The notes: a model not told the origin generated them from the letters alone. DNA of 64,000 nucleotides from Anniella stebbinsi (GCA_029215795.1 JARDYH010000004.1:217304017-217368016); one strand, 5' to 3'. Counted from the first letter of the stretch, positions 1 through 11,307 are shown. Translations and numbers: made by a program.

Positions 1-620
1 AACAATAATAAATGTGGAAGGACAGCTAAGTTTCAAATCAATCAAAAGCATTTCATATTATTGCTAATCATACATGCTGTCCTCAGGACTATGGAATAAT
101 AATTTGAGCCCCTCAAATTGATTTATACCCCAGTGATAGAGAAGTCCACATTTATTATTCCATATTTAATTAATATATCTTTGAAAAAGAGCTGTCAAAA
201 GGCAAAGCTAATTAAAGCAAGGGGGAATTAGCTAAAATGTAGTGTTTTATGTTTTTAAAAATAGACCGTGTTAGGAATAGAAGCACCTACTGTATCTGGC
301 TAGTGCAGATGGGTGAACATTTGTTTGAGTCATTGTTTGATGTAAAGGATGGCAGTCATAGTTGCAATGTCAAGACCTGGCATTCACTGCCCGCTTCCAG
401 CACACACAGCTGCCTGCCCTTTGAAAAAAATCATTCCCATGCTGCCACTGGCTTCTTCCATTGTGGTGGCCAGCTGTTGCACTGGAAGCTGGACTTCCTG
501 GTCTGGTGTGGCAGCATCATTTTCAGAAATACGCATGTGTGAACTGATGCACATGCGCTTCCCCCAGGTCCCAGGCAGGGCCTACCCACTTCACATGGGG
601 CTCCTTTTTTTAAAAGGCAC

Positions 621-643
621 AGCTCAGGCTTTTAGCCTGAGCT
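621..643. repeat. Perfect hairpin, 10-bp stem
   Basis: AGCTCAGGCT, three T, then AGCCTGAGCT: a perfect 10-bp inverted repeat with a 3-nt loop. Probably internal structure of a DNA transposon remnant together with the hairpin at 779-811. Confidence 0.8.
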
Positions 644-778
644 AAAAGCTTGAGCTGACCAATAAGAGTAGTCCCCGTCTTTTCAAAGGAAGGGGGCCAA
701 AATGGGTGAGGAGGAGTTTGCCTAGAGACTCAACAGTAAAATTGACTGGCTAGCTCATTAAGTAGCTGAGCCAAGTCA

Positions 779-811
779 GCCAATCATAGACCTTGAAGGT
801 CTATGATTGGC
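779..811. repeat. Perfect hairpin, 16-bp stem
   Basis: GCCAATCATAGACCTT and its exact reverse complement are separated by one G. Such a tight perfect stem suggests a young palindromic insertion or strong constraint. Confidence 0.85.
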
Positions 812-939
812 CAGTTAGTGGCCAATCAGAGCCACTTGTGAGTGTGCTAGCAGCTTCTGAGCAGGTCTTGTACAGCACAGCCTCACTATAGTCCAACCCA
901 GGCAATGTGGGCGAGACTGACTCTGGCCTAATCTACACC

Positions 940-1440
940 TGCCAGTTATCCCGGGGTCAGCTTGAGATCATTCCTGTGCATCCAAATGATGCACAGGGGA
1001 TCCCGAGATCAACTGGGGATGACCTCTCAGTTGTTCCTGGATAACCAGGACTGCTGTTTTCCCGATTTTTCCAGCAGTCCAGGGACAACCCCAAGGGCCA
1101 CAGGCGGTGTGGTGCTTGCTCCTGGGTCCTCCCTCTTTGCCGCGAGTAGAGGGGCTCTTCAAATGGGCATGGAGCTGTGGGGGGCTTCATGCCCACTGGG
1201 GATGGGGGGAAGCATTTTCACCATCCCTGGGATGGCTCTCGGTATGTTGGGCCGCCAAATTTGAAGTGTTTTTTTTTATTTTATTTTTAAAAAAACTTAC
1301 CTTTGGTGCAGGATCGTGCCCACTCCCTTCTTTAAAAAAAAAAAACCTGCCATGCCAGGAATGTCCCTCTTGACTTCCAGGACGACACGCTGGCGTTTAG
1401 ATGAAGGGGGACAATCCCAGAAGCAGGTAAGCCCGAGACC
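940..1440. repeat. GC-rich repeat-like block, possible DNA transposon remnant
   Basis: More GC-rich than its surroundings. It contains an inverted repeat CCTGTGCATC (973-982) / GATGCACAGG (988-997) and a T-rich then A-rich stretch near 1268-1345. The frames here are short and lack domain features. Classification as a transposon is a guess. Confidence 0.25.
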
Positions 1441-1495
1441 CTCCCCCCACCCCGGCTTCCAGAAAGCCTCTATATTTAAATGAGGCCTCTGAGGC

Positions 1496-2016
1496 TAGGG
1501 TGACCACATGGAAAGGAGGACAGGGCTCCCGTATCAGTGGTACCCTCTACAAGAATTCGGTTTGACACCCAGTTGTCTGATTATGAGCATCTCCTCGCAA
1601 TCGCTTTTACGCCTAATCCTCATACACGGGAGGCGGTGAAGCGCATTACCGCTTGTATGAAACGCACTTTAAAGGTGTTACATGCGAAGAATCGCTTGTT
1701 TATATGGTCATAAGGCGCTTTAACTCCCGCAATAAATTAAAACTCGCTATTTAACGCGCATTCAATAATGTGCATAATCGGACAGAAAAAGCGCCTCAAC
1801 CCCCGATTTGCGCTCCGTTCACATGGAGGTAAAATCGGTAATGTGCTTTGAAAGAGCTTTAAATCACTCTTGTAGAGGCACCCTTTCACAGTTGCATAGA
1901 AAAGGGAATTTCAGCTGGTGTCATTTGTATGCATGCAGCACTTGGTGAAATTCCCTCTTCATCACAACAGTTGAAGCTGCAGGAGCCCTGCCCTCTTTTG
2001 TATCTGGTCACTCTAG
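1496..2016. mobile_element. Palindromic MITE family A, half copy, interrupted
   Basis: Starts TAGGGTGACCACATGG and ends GGTCACTCTA. It carries the family landmarks: GGAGGACAGGGCTCC, then a GAAAAGGGAATTTCAGC block, a TTTGTATGCATGCAGCAC centre, GAAATTCCCTCTTCATCACAAC and GGAGCCCTGCCCTC. The left arm is split after GTATC by the GCGCAT element at about 1536-1883; removing it rejoins GTATC with TTCACAGTTGCATAG, as in intact copies. Confidence 0.8.
1536..1883 (+). mobile_element. CpG-rich GCGCAT element, copy 1, nested in MITE A
   Basis: About 348 bp, bounded by CCTCTACAAG on the left and CTTGTAGAGG on the right (terminal inverted repeats). The interior repeats GCGCATT/TAATGCGC-like words and is much richer in CpG than the flanks. 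A block around 1736-1822 (AAACTCGCTATTTAACGCGC onward) is nearly the same as in the copy at 32137-32484. No coding capacity, so a non-autonomous DNA transposon is likely. I do not recognise the superfamily. Confidence 0.6.
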
Positions 2017-2039
2017 TATAGCTATAGAATTGGTTTAGG

Positions 2040-3300
2040 CTGCAATCCTATGCACTCTTTCTTAAGCACAATTGAACACAGACTTCTGAGTAAACGTGCA
2101 TAGAATTGCTCGGTTAAATTGCTTCTAGACTCTCTGGCTGGCTGGCTAATTAATTTAGCCTAAATCATTCTTTTCTCTATATTGGGAGTCTGGAGAAATT
2201 CATGGGGGGAGGGGGGTTGAAATTCATGCAAGCCTGTGTCCCCATCTTGTTTAAACTACCCCCCACCCTTGCCACCCAGCCCTGGGGAACTGGAGACTGG
2301 AGAAAACAAGGGCATGTGTAGAGAAATAATACATTTTGGGCTGTGTCTGGAGTCTTTTCTAACGCACCTCAGTCACATTGAGAATATGTAGTTTTAAAAA
2401 TCCTTTCCTTCCTTTCTGTTCTACAAATGAATGCCTTGGAACACATATTTCTGGGTAAATTCCTCCTGTTTAATGCTTGCTGGGCTACATTAAAAAAAAA
2501 AGCCTGCTCTCTGTTGGTTCAATGAGGTGAATGCTGTGATTCACCCCCCCTCTCTTTCTCTCTCTCTTGCAATCATTGATTCTTGCTGCCTCAGTTTACC
2601 TATGTATGAAATGGATTTCTTTCTCTTCCCACCCCTTTGCTTAAAATCTTGGAGAAGTGGGATCTGACACAAATTGCCTTCTTTGTGTTGTTACATACTG
2701 AGGAGAAATTTGGGGGTGGGGGGAAAGGTTCGTGATTTAAACTGTTGGCAAATTTTGGCCTGCCTTTGGCCTCCATTTTGTTGGCTTAACTGACGTATCT
2801 CATTGTGGGCCATGTTTGATATCCACCTTGCTTTGCTTTATAATGCATTCCAATCACATTGTAGTTGCAGCATCCCAATAATGAAACTCCCTCCTCTGGA
2901 AAACCTGATTGGTACCTTGCTTTCTGCCCTTTTTGTGAGTTGTAAAAACAATTTTGTTTCACCATTGAGAGTCCCCTGTTATTAAGTTTTCTAGTGGTTC
3001 TAATTTCTGCTTTTACACACATATCTTTTTGTACATATTTGTGTGTGTGTTATATTTTATTGATTTTATTTTTTGCAAAATAATTAACTGGGCTGAAAGG
3101 TAAGGTTTAGAGTTTAAAAATGTAGATAAATTAAAAGATTCAAAAATAAATGAAAAAATCTGTTAGTTTTGAATGGCTGTGTGCTCAAGTGTGTTGGCTG
3201 CTAGAGAGAAGTGGTAGGAAAATCTGGACTTGATCTTTATTCACCTCTCACTGGTACACACCTGCCCATCCCTCCCTCCCCATTAATGTTTTATTTGCCC
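2040..3300. other. Non-coding DNA without recognised features
   Basis: Mixed AT-rich sequence with short homopolymers and a pyrimidine-rich stretch near 2545-2570. No gene or clear transposon seen. Confidence 0.4.
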
Positions 3301-3306
3301 TTTTTT

Positions 3307-3542
3307 AGGGTGCATCTTTAACAGTTGTATTGGAAAGGGAATTCCAGCCGGTGTCATTTGTAAGAAGGCAGCACCTGGTGAAATTCCCTCTTTATCACAA
3401 CAGTTAAAGCTGCAGGAGCCCCCTGTCTAGCATGACCAGGTACCAAAGAGGGCATGCATGCATGCATACAAATGTCACCTCCCTTTCCTATACAACTGTT
3501 AAAGATACAGGAGCCCTGTCCTCCTTTTCATGTGGTCACCCT
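3307..3542. mobile_element. Palindromic MITE family A, internally deleted
   Basis: Begins TAGGGTGCATCTTTAACAG, so part of the outer arm between GGGTG and ATCTTTAAC is lost. It runs through the GGGAATTCCAGC and GAAATTCCCTCTTTATCACAAC arms to TACAGGAGCCCTGTCCTCC and TGTGGTCACCCTA. Confidence 0.75.
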
Positions 3543-3851
3543 ACAACTTGAGATACTTAAGCAAGAAAAACATTGATAAATAGTGTGAGATTGTAATGGC
3601 CTTAAGAGAGTTAGAGAGTTGCGCTGCACCCTCTGGCCCCACCCACTGCCAGCATGTGCTCCACTAACACAGACAAATTCCCTCTGAGGGGATGTAGCCC
3701 TGGAACAGGGGTGTTGATTTTCTTTCACCCCAAAGATCAAATCTGATTTCAGGAGACACTCTTAAGAGCAGCATTCCAGTGGTGGGTGGGGCCAAAACCA
3801 AAAGGGCCGGCCCCCAAAACACCAGCGTATTTTAGCTTCAAGCTCTTAATG

Positions 3852-4913
3852 TGTCGTGATGCAAGCCCACCCCAGGCTTCTGCTCACGAACTTTAGGCAA
3901 ACTGACACACTCCAAAACGGTGAGACCTCTTTTATTGTGAAATCACACGGAATCCAAGCATAATGGTTTCATTTCTGCATACACACACTTGAAGCTGAGG
4001 ACGGACCAGATAGCTTTCAGGTACAACGGCTTAATGCGAACAGCAATCACTCAGGGGGAGATATTTAGAGTTGGCCTCTGTCCCATGTGGTCAGCAGCGG
4101 CTCCACCACTGACTCAAAGGAGAAACCCCAGCACAGAAGTGCATGAAGTCTGACAGTACACAGATCTATCTTGTACCAAACCAGACTCAGCCAGCCAGGA
4201 ACATTGAGCTGATCATGTAAGCAAGATGTCAGGGGACAAACCTCTTCGACCTAGGAAACCTCCCTTGCTCGTAACTTTGGCTCTGAGGAAGGCTCTCTTG
4301 CAGGTCACACACACACACAATTCCAGAACAGCAACGATCAGCCTCGGAAACTTTCTCTGTGCCCGTACTTTGGCTCCATGCAGGGAAACCAGGCTATAGA
4401 ACACGAATCCAGAACAGTAATCTGCAAGTCCAAATCTATGAAAAGCCTCAGAGCACTTTTCATGGCATAGTTCTTAGAAATTCCAAGTCCAAATTGCAAC
4501 AGAACATGTACAGAGTGCATCCAACATCTCCAAACCAGATAGAATCCCAAACACGATGAGTTTCATGGCAAGCGTAGAACAGATGGTAACCGTAGAACAG
4601 TTGAACAGATGAATTCCTAGCAAAGGGCCTCCCCTTTGCTCGTTCCACTATATAGGATGGAGGCTGGCTAATTCCAAGCCACTTTGACAGACAGGGCTTC
4701 AGGCCCGTAACCCAAAATCATGTGCCAACAGGGCGGCACAGTTCAACCTCCTCTTGATGACGACACTATGTGAGAGACAGCTTGCAAGATAGCCCCCACC
4801 TTTTGTAAACATACATTTGTTCTCAAGGAACTCAAGGCCTCGGCTAGCAGCCACAGATAAGCACAGAACAGAGACAGACTTTCTCACAACAATTGCCAAG
4901 CTTTCAACTCACA
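3852..4913 (-). mobile_element. Solo LTR-like block, minus strand
   Basis: On the minus strand this block has a TATA-like CTATATAG (about 4649-4656) and, about 720 bases later, an AATAAA (3936-3931) followed by a GT-rich end, the layout of an LTR promoter and polyadenylation region. The edges can be read as TG...CA (TGTCG at 3852, CACA at 4913). I found no matching target duplication and no internal gag/pol region next to it. The long TATA-to-AATAAA distance is unusual, so this may instead be another transcribed repeat. Confidence 0.35.
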
Positions 4914-4940
4914 ATTCACTAGGCTAGCCTAGTGAATTGT
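4911..4940. repeat. Perfect 30-bp palindrome
   Basis: ACAATTCACTAGGCT followed by its exact reverse complement AGCCTAGTGAATTGT, with no spacer. It sits at the upstream edge of the LTR-like block. Confidence 0.9.
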
Positions 4941-5496
4941 TCATGAAGCACTTGACATCCAACATAATGCCAGTAACTCAGCCTCAGGAGATATCTACCA
5001 AACTTTTAGAAGGGGGGGGGGAGGGGAATGCACAAGAACCTGAAAATTGCCAAACAATTCATTGTTGGAGGAAAGAGCATGGCCTTTTGGGAAACCCTAG
5101 AGGGCAGCAACACCACCCCAGGTGAGCTGGATTTTGCCCTGGGCCTGGGTTTCTGCACCCTTGTCGTAGAGGGAAAAACATTTGCCCACTCCTGGCTTAT
5201 GCCTAGAGTGGCCTCTTATGCATTGTCGAAAAGGAGAACATGCATTACCCACAAAAAGAGGACCAAATCGCTGCAAATTTTCAGCAATATTGCATATGTG
5301 GATTTATGTGAATGGACCAAGCTCAGAAATAATTGCTATAATTTAAATAGTAGCACAAGACATCTCACTGACATACTGGGGAAGACTGGGGCCTGCTCAG
5401 TCTGCTGCCCAGGTGCTGCTGTCCAACTTCAAGGCCCCTTCTGCTTTTTCCTTATATCATTCTTTCTCTTTAAACTGGACTTGGCCTGAGCAGCCC

Positions 5497-5958
5497 GACA
5501 AAAAGAGGAGTGTTCTCTCTAAAGCAGGACACATGGCCACCCTGTTCATGCTGGGAACTCCAACCAATGTGCTTGATACCTCTACTTGATGTAAAGAGGA
5601 CTGTCCTATCTAAAGCAGGACACATGGCCACCCTGCTCATGCCTGGGAACTCCAACCAATGCAGTTGCAGCCTCTACGTGATGTAAAGAGGGCTGTCCTC
5701 TCTAAAACAGGACACATGGCCACCCTGATCATGCCTGGGAACTCCAACCAATGCGGTTGCTGCCTCTCCGTGATGTAAAGAGGACTGCCCTCTCTAAAAC
5801 AGGACACGTGGCCATCCTGATCATGCCTGGGAACTCCAACCAATGTGGTTGCTTCCTCCCCTGATGTAAAGAGGACTGTCCTCTCTAAAACAGGACACAT
5901 GGCCACCCTACTCATGCCCGAGAACTCCAGCCAATGCAGTTGCTGCCTCTACGTGATG
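5497..5958. repeat. Minisatellite, about 92-bp period, five units
   Basis: The word GATGTAAAGAG recurs at 5588, 5680, 5772 and 5863 and, partly, at 5955 (spacings 92, 92, 91, 92), with a degenerate first unit from 5497. Each unit includes ACAGGACACATGGCCACCCT and GGGAACTCCAACCAATG. Open frames through it reflect repetition, not a protein. Confidence 0.9.
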
Positions 5959-6219
5959 TACCGTGCAAAGGCGCCACCCCTTTTGGTGAGATGCTGGCCA
6001 TGTCTTCCAGTGGCCAGTCACCAGCCACAGAGAGCTCACAAATGTACAGAGGAGCTTCATGTGGCAGAAATGCTAGAAGGGAAGGGTGGAGGAAGCGGGG
6101 AGGGTGGGGGGTGGAAAAGGTTGAGCAGTGTCTGCTTGGGAGTCTATCCAAACTAAATCAAAAGTATTGTTCAAAATTTACAGCAGGTCATCCCGTCGCC
6201 GTCCCCCTCCCCCCATTTC

Positions 6220-7180
6220 TTTTCAATATCGAATGAAGGGCTGGACAGGAAGGTCATCCTTCCCTTATTAATGAGGCATCGCTCGAGCTTTGTCTCATTA
6301 GGGCACTCAGAACAGTGCATTTACTGCAATTTCCAGCACTTAATAGAGAGGGGTCGGAGCAGGTCATATTCAATTTTCACTTGGCAGAGGGAGGAAAACT
6401 GGAAGGGATTCATTTGCACAAATTTGAATAATCCTCCTTTGCTGGCGCCTGCAGCACAGCCCATTCTTGCAGTTGGAGCTTCGCTTACAAACCTTTCCTG
6501 GCCGCTGAAGGTAGGCCCCTCTCGAAACCTCTATTGGGGCTGACAAGTTCGAAGGATCCAGGTGTCAAAACAGAACTGTTTGTAACCTCCCCGCCGCAGC
6601 CGCCACCTTGGCTATTCTCCTCCCTCCACCTTTTCCCTCCACAACGGGGAAATCGCGACTGTCTCTAGCGAGCTCTTAAACTTATCATAAATGTATCAAG
6701 ATTGCTGTGGGCCATGAAACAGCTGTAGACAATTAATCTTTCCACAATTCCTCGGCAACAGAATTGCTCTCCCCGCAAAGTAACATCTGCTGCGCCGAGG
6801 TGATTATTCATGGGCAACGGGTGACACCATCGTTTTATGCATAGAGCCATCAGTGGCAATGAAGCAAAATTTATAGTTTTCCCTGGTTCAGTAAGAATAA
6901 CATTTCGGCTGCATTAAAACACCATCCATCAGCATTGTCCCAGAGCTCAGGGCCTCATCTCATCTGGAGAAATTAAAAAGTATTCATTTTAATGCTAAGT
7001 TGTGAAGTCTGCAGTGACATTGCTTTTTTTAAAAAAAAATGTTAGCAATATTGGTGGGGATGTCGGGAAGAGGGAGAGAAGAAGAAAAAAAAAAGGGTTA
7101 TGCAGTGCAGTGAAGCCGTGGATTAAATGTGCTAGCAGGTAGTAATGATATCCCAATTACTGGGCTGAAGCTTCTTATTT
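6220..7180. other. Candidate conserved non-coding block
   Basis: Repeat-free, AT-rich sequence with many homeodomain-type cores (ATTA/TAAT), for example TTAATGAGGC near 6268 and GACAATTAATC near 6728, and no coding frame of note. This resembles deeply conserved enhancers in gene deserts. It is an inference from composition and lack of repeats only. Confidence 0.35.
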
Positions 7181-7684
7181 ATTCATAACCCCTGAATGCT
7201 TAATCAAAAATCCTTGAATCAAATGCAACAGCTAAAGAGGGAAAGTTATTTCAGCGAGGCAATGTAATTCTTTAGCTTGAAAGAACAAGATAAAAGGAGG
7301 GGAGGCAAAGACATTTTGCTCTAACCAGTGAGTTAGGGGTAGTATTTTAAAACAGGAGACCAAAACACAATGAGGACTGATGGAAGATGGAAGTATGAGA
7401 GAATGATTCACACACATATCCCAAAAAAGTGTCCCAAATCCCTCATTTTAAACTTATTCATAGCTTGCTGAGCAAGGAGCTGTGATCAAGTCGACAAAGA
7501 TCTCAGAGATTCTTCTTGTACGAATGAAAAGTAGTGTGAGATGCTATTGTATTAAGGGAAATAGTAATACAAATATTTATGGTATGGTAACAGATACTTT
7601 TATTCTATGGATGTAAATGGTGAACAAAGAGCAAAGCTACACTAGGGAGGTTTATGTATCACAGGGAAAATTCGCAGGTTAGTG

Positions 7685-8060
7685 ACTTTACCATCCTGCT
7701 GATTCTTCTTCATTGTCTTCTTCATGGTCGCCATCTTCTTTATCACTGTCATCTTTTCTTCATTGTCTGCTTCTTTGTTTTTCTTCTCCTCCTCCTCCTC
7801 CCTCTCCTCCTCCTCCTCCTTATATGAAAGCCTCCCCGGGTCAGATTGATATTTTACCTGTGATGGTTTGAAAAACTTAATCCTGGATCATAAAGACTAG
7901 GAGCAAGTGTTATATCTGTAATCTTTCGTGGGATGGTCATGAGTGATGCTCATGTTCTGAAGCTGTAGGAGCCACTTCTCATCATAGTTTTGGGTGCCAG
8001 CCCAGAATCTGCAATGGCAGTTCGTCAGATCTTATCATCCATTGCTGTCAAAGTTTCTTA
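7685..8060 (-). pseudogene. Possible remnant of an acidic-tail coding sequence
   Basis: On the minus strand, 7820-7690 reads as a run rich in Glu, Asp and Lys (GAG/GAA/GAT codons), fed by a (TCC)n tract near 7783-7820. Upstream, a short stretch (around 7880-7825) could encode residues such as FFKPSQVKYQ. Frames shift and stops interrupt. It could be a decayed processed pseudogene of a protein with an acidic tail, or a purine-rich repeat that mimics one. I do not recognise a parent gene. Confidence 0.15.
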
Positions 8061-8493
8061 AATCACATTTATAAATGTCCATCTGGGAGAGCACTGGGTG
8101 GCTTTACATTGTTGCATGCCTCCGCATAATGCATGCTCCTGGAATGCTTCCATCTTGCATTCTGTGCACATGCTCATGACAGTCTCTGCTTGAGAAGGGC
8201 CAGGTTTCCTGATAGGCTAGACTGAGAAAGGATATCTGCATTAGTGATCTACTCTTGCCAGTAAATGCCAAGGAAGACATGTAAAGAGCAAAACTGAAAG
8301 CTATTGATTTCTTCCTTCTCAAGATGACTTGAAGTGGCCTATACTGTAAAATGGTCAGAGTCAGCATATCAAAAATTCCAGCATATGTTAGTTTGTGAGC
8401 TTTTCTACAGGAGACATTTATGGTGCATTCATCATTCCCTACTCATAGATGTTTACAAGTTCTTTAGATGATGCAGTTACTTTCCAGTTTCAC

Positions 8494-8813
8494 TAGGCTG
8501 ACCATATGAAAAGGAGGACAGGGCTCATGTAACTTTAACAGTTGTAGAGAAAAGGGAATTTCAGCCAGTGTCATTTGTATGCAATTAGTTCCTGGTGAAA
8601 TTCCCTCTTCATCACAACAGTTAAAGTTGCAGGGGCCCTGTCTTCTTTTGTATATGGTCACTCTAGTATAGTGCATGCACCTTTAACTGTTGTGATGAAG
8701 AGGGAATTTCACCAGGAACTAATTGCACACAAATGACACTGGCTGAAATTCCTTTTTCTCTATAACAGTTAAAGTTACATGAGCCCTGTCCTCCTTTTCA
8801 TATGGTCAGCCTA
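8494..8813. mobile_element. Palindromic MITE family A, full inverted dimer
   Basis: A 320-bp copy bounded by TAGGCTGACCATATGAAAAG and its inverse CTTTTCATATGGTCAGCCTA. The left half (through GGTCACTCTAG near 8665) is mirrored by the right half, and each half is itself a diverged inverted repeat. TA at both edges may be the target duplication. Confidence 0.85.
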
Positions 8814-9018
8814 AGTTTCACTATTTTGTGTAACCAGCACTTTTGGCACATTGTTTTTTAGAGCAGGAAAAATGCAGTATCATTTCTGAAAGTGAAAGAA
8901 AACAGTTTTTCTAGTTATGTATTTGCACTATTCTGCTCTACCACAGTGCTACCTAGAAGTTATCTAGCAGAAAAGCAGGAAAGGAAATTTTCTTCTTGCA
9001 GTGCTCACATCTCAATTC

Positions 9019-9192
9019 TGTGACAAACCAAAATACAACAGAGGGCAGGGCTCCTGTAGCTTTAACTGTTGTGATGAAGAGGGAATTTCTCCAGGTGCTG
9101 CATGCATACAAATAACACCTGCTGAAATTCCCTTTTCTATACAACTGTTAAACATATGGGAGCCCCATCCTCCTTTCCATATGGTCACCCTA
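9019..9192. mobile_element. Palindromic MITE family A, right half
   Basis: Carries GAGGGCAGGGCTCCTG, TTTAACTGTTGTGATGAAGA, GGAATTTCTCCAGG, ATACAACTGTTAAACATA and the terminal CATATGGTCACCCTA. Confidence 0.75.
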
Positions 9193-9725
9193 TACATTCT
9201 AGCTAAATGGAATATCTCCCTTTATTTGTCCCTTTTCTTTTTCTCCTGTCTTCCTACCATTTTCTCTCCCTCATTCCCATCTTAGGTCCACCTATTAGTA
9301 ACTCTCTTTCTCTCCCTCTCTCTTTCAGTAATGTTGGCCAGGCTGAAACAAAAGTGCTTTTTAATGTAGGAGATGTACTTCAGCCATAACACCAGGGTCA
9401 CTTTCTGAGTAACGTTTTATAGGATTGATTAAAGTTTAGCACCATAGCTGTTGACTTTATAGGCCTGGGAAAGACACCAGGAGTGCTAAGCTTTGAATAA
9501 TTTGTGCTTTGCCATTTAAAACAATCATGCAGAATTAAGAGTCCAGTGCATTTATTTCACCCATCTATTTCTTTCCTCATCATAGCTACATATATTAAAA
9601 GCTCTCCTTCCCAGCCCTTTAAACAGAACAATGGTTTGTATCCAATTATGTTCAGCAATGGAACAGATTTACCCTATCTAGTGCTGTCCCTTGTCCTCAT
9701 CCCCAATCTGTTCTACAGTATTGGG

Positions 9726-10044
9726 TAGGGTGACCATATGAAAAGGAGGACAGGGCTCCTGTATCTTTAACAGTTGCAAAGGACAGGGAATTTCAGCAGG
9801 TGTCGTTCGTATGCATACAGAACCTGGTGAAATTCCCTCTTCATCACAATAGTTAAAGCTGCAGGAGCCCTGTTCTCTTGACCATGTACAAAAGAAGGCA
9901 GGGCTCCTGCAGCTTTAACTTTGTGATGATGAGGAAATTTCACCAGGTGTTGCATATATACAAATGACACCTGCTGAAATTCCATTTTCTATGAAACTGT
10001 TAAAGATACAGGAGCCCTGTCCTCCTTTTCATATGGTCAGCCTA
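9726..10044. mobile_element. Palindromic MITE family A, full inverted dimer
   Basis: Starts TAGGGTGACCATATGAAAAG and ends CTTTTCATATGGTCAGCCTA, 319 bp. Both halves are present with the same four-arm layout as the copy at 8494-8813. Confidence 0.85.
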
Positions 10045-10880
10045 GTATTGGGGGACCCCCTGGAGCAGATCTTTTGGGGGTGCAGGGGGAAGCAGGTGAA
10101 GGGAAGGTTCCATTGCTTGAGCGGATTGCTGTCACTTCAGACTACAAAAAGTCTTGGGGTGGTCCTACGGTTTCTGCCTGCATTGCCTCCGTTTTTGCTG
10201 CATTCACCCATGAGGGTTTACTTGCACAACCTGATCCTATCCATGTTGGAGATGGCTCAGGAGAAGCAACCAGATGGCAGCAGGGAGTTTCTCCCTCTAA
10301 CAACTGCCACCAAAAGTGGCCAACACACCATGTCTAATGGTACGGCTGGCCCTAGCACTTCTCTGACTCATTGTGGAATGTCCAGGACTCCCTTTCCATT
10401 TGGGCTCACCCATACACAGAGAAATGGTAGGATAGGATATCCAAAGTTGGATGGTGGCATCATGGAAACTAGCTAGACTACTCCTATTTGTGAAAGAAAA
10501 GAAAAAGTCATCCCAGATGACACTCTGTGCAAGGCAAGTGTGAGGGTGCTTCCAGACAGAGATTCCTAGTGCTAACTATCAAAAGGCATTGTCTTACCTC
10601 CTTTAATGTTTTGGGTTTTTTTCAGTTAAGAAAAAAAGATGGAAAAGTGGTGGAAAACATGGGAGAGCTACAAAGTGGATGACATCTGGACACGCATCCT
10701 TAAAATTCCATGAATGAGGGCGTATGACTGCACAAAGTGTCATCTGGGAACACTGTGTAGATGACCCATCACCTCTACTACCAGGGCAGTCCCCAATGGA
10801 CAAGCTAGAGGAGATTTTTTTTTTTATTCGAGGTTGAAAACTGGATCTTCAGCATAATAACTCTGAAATCATAGCTTTTA
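10045..10880. other. Non-coding DNA with chance frames
   Basis: A 170-codon plus-strand frame crosses 9964-10476 but begins inside the MITE and shows no domain, hydrophobic or repeat pattern. I treat it as chance. Confidence 0.4.
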
Positions 10881-10883
10881 CAT

Positions 10884-10891
10884 TATTATTA

Positions 10892-10922
<31 letters not shown>
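10884..10922. repeat. (ATT)n microsatellite
   Basis: Near-uninterrupted ATT triplets. Confidence 0.9.
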
Positions 10923-10923
<1 letters not shown>

Positions 10924-11079
10924 CCTGCTTTGGTTTGCTCAGGACCTTCCAGCATTGGGTATCCAAGCACTGAGACATAAAGGCCGGCTTTGACATCACG
11001 GTTTTCTTTTCTCCGAAGCCAATGTTTCCACACTGAGAATAAAGAGGCACCAGGGAGATGCACTGTTTGGGATTATTAA

Positions 11080-11290
11080 AGAGAAATGTAAGTGAGTCAT
11101 GTTCATTAAAGGCAGGCTTGCAGAAATGTTTTATATTAGCGGCTGTGTAATGATTAGAGCTTCCTGTAATAATGTTAATGAGGATTCAACTATATGAATT
11201 GAACATTCTCTGTTAATTCACATCCTTTGAACTAATAAGCCCTTAAGGAATCAGTGGGAGGAAGTAATGCTTTTAGCTCATCCTCTGAAA
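11080..11290. other. Candidate conserved non-coding block
   Basis: Repeat-free AT-rich sequence with TAATGATTAG, AATGTTAATGAGG and GTTAATTCAC words and no coding frame; enhancer-like by composition only. Confidence 0.3.
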
Positions 11291-11305
11291 GGGCTGGACA
11301 GAACT

Positions 11306-11307
<2 letters not shown>

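Larger units (their letters stand above)
1..900. other. AT-rich non-coding DNA, no gene seen
   Basis: No convincing coding frame. The first 240 bases are AT-rich with TAATTA-type motifs. A 15-base sequence at 4-18 (AATAATAAATGTGGA) recurs in exact inverted orientation at 145-159. Two perfect hairpins follow at 621-643 and 779-811. The block could be a conserved regulatory segment beside old transposon debris; the sequence alone does not decide. Confidence 0.4.

Noticed and set aside
9964..10476. 170-codon plus-strand open frame
   Set aside because: Starts inside a MITE arm, has no domain, motif or codon signal, and overlaps another frame on the same strand.
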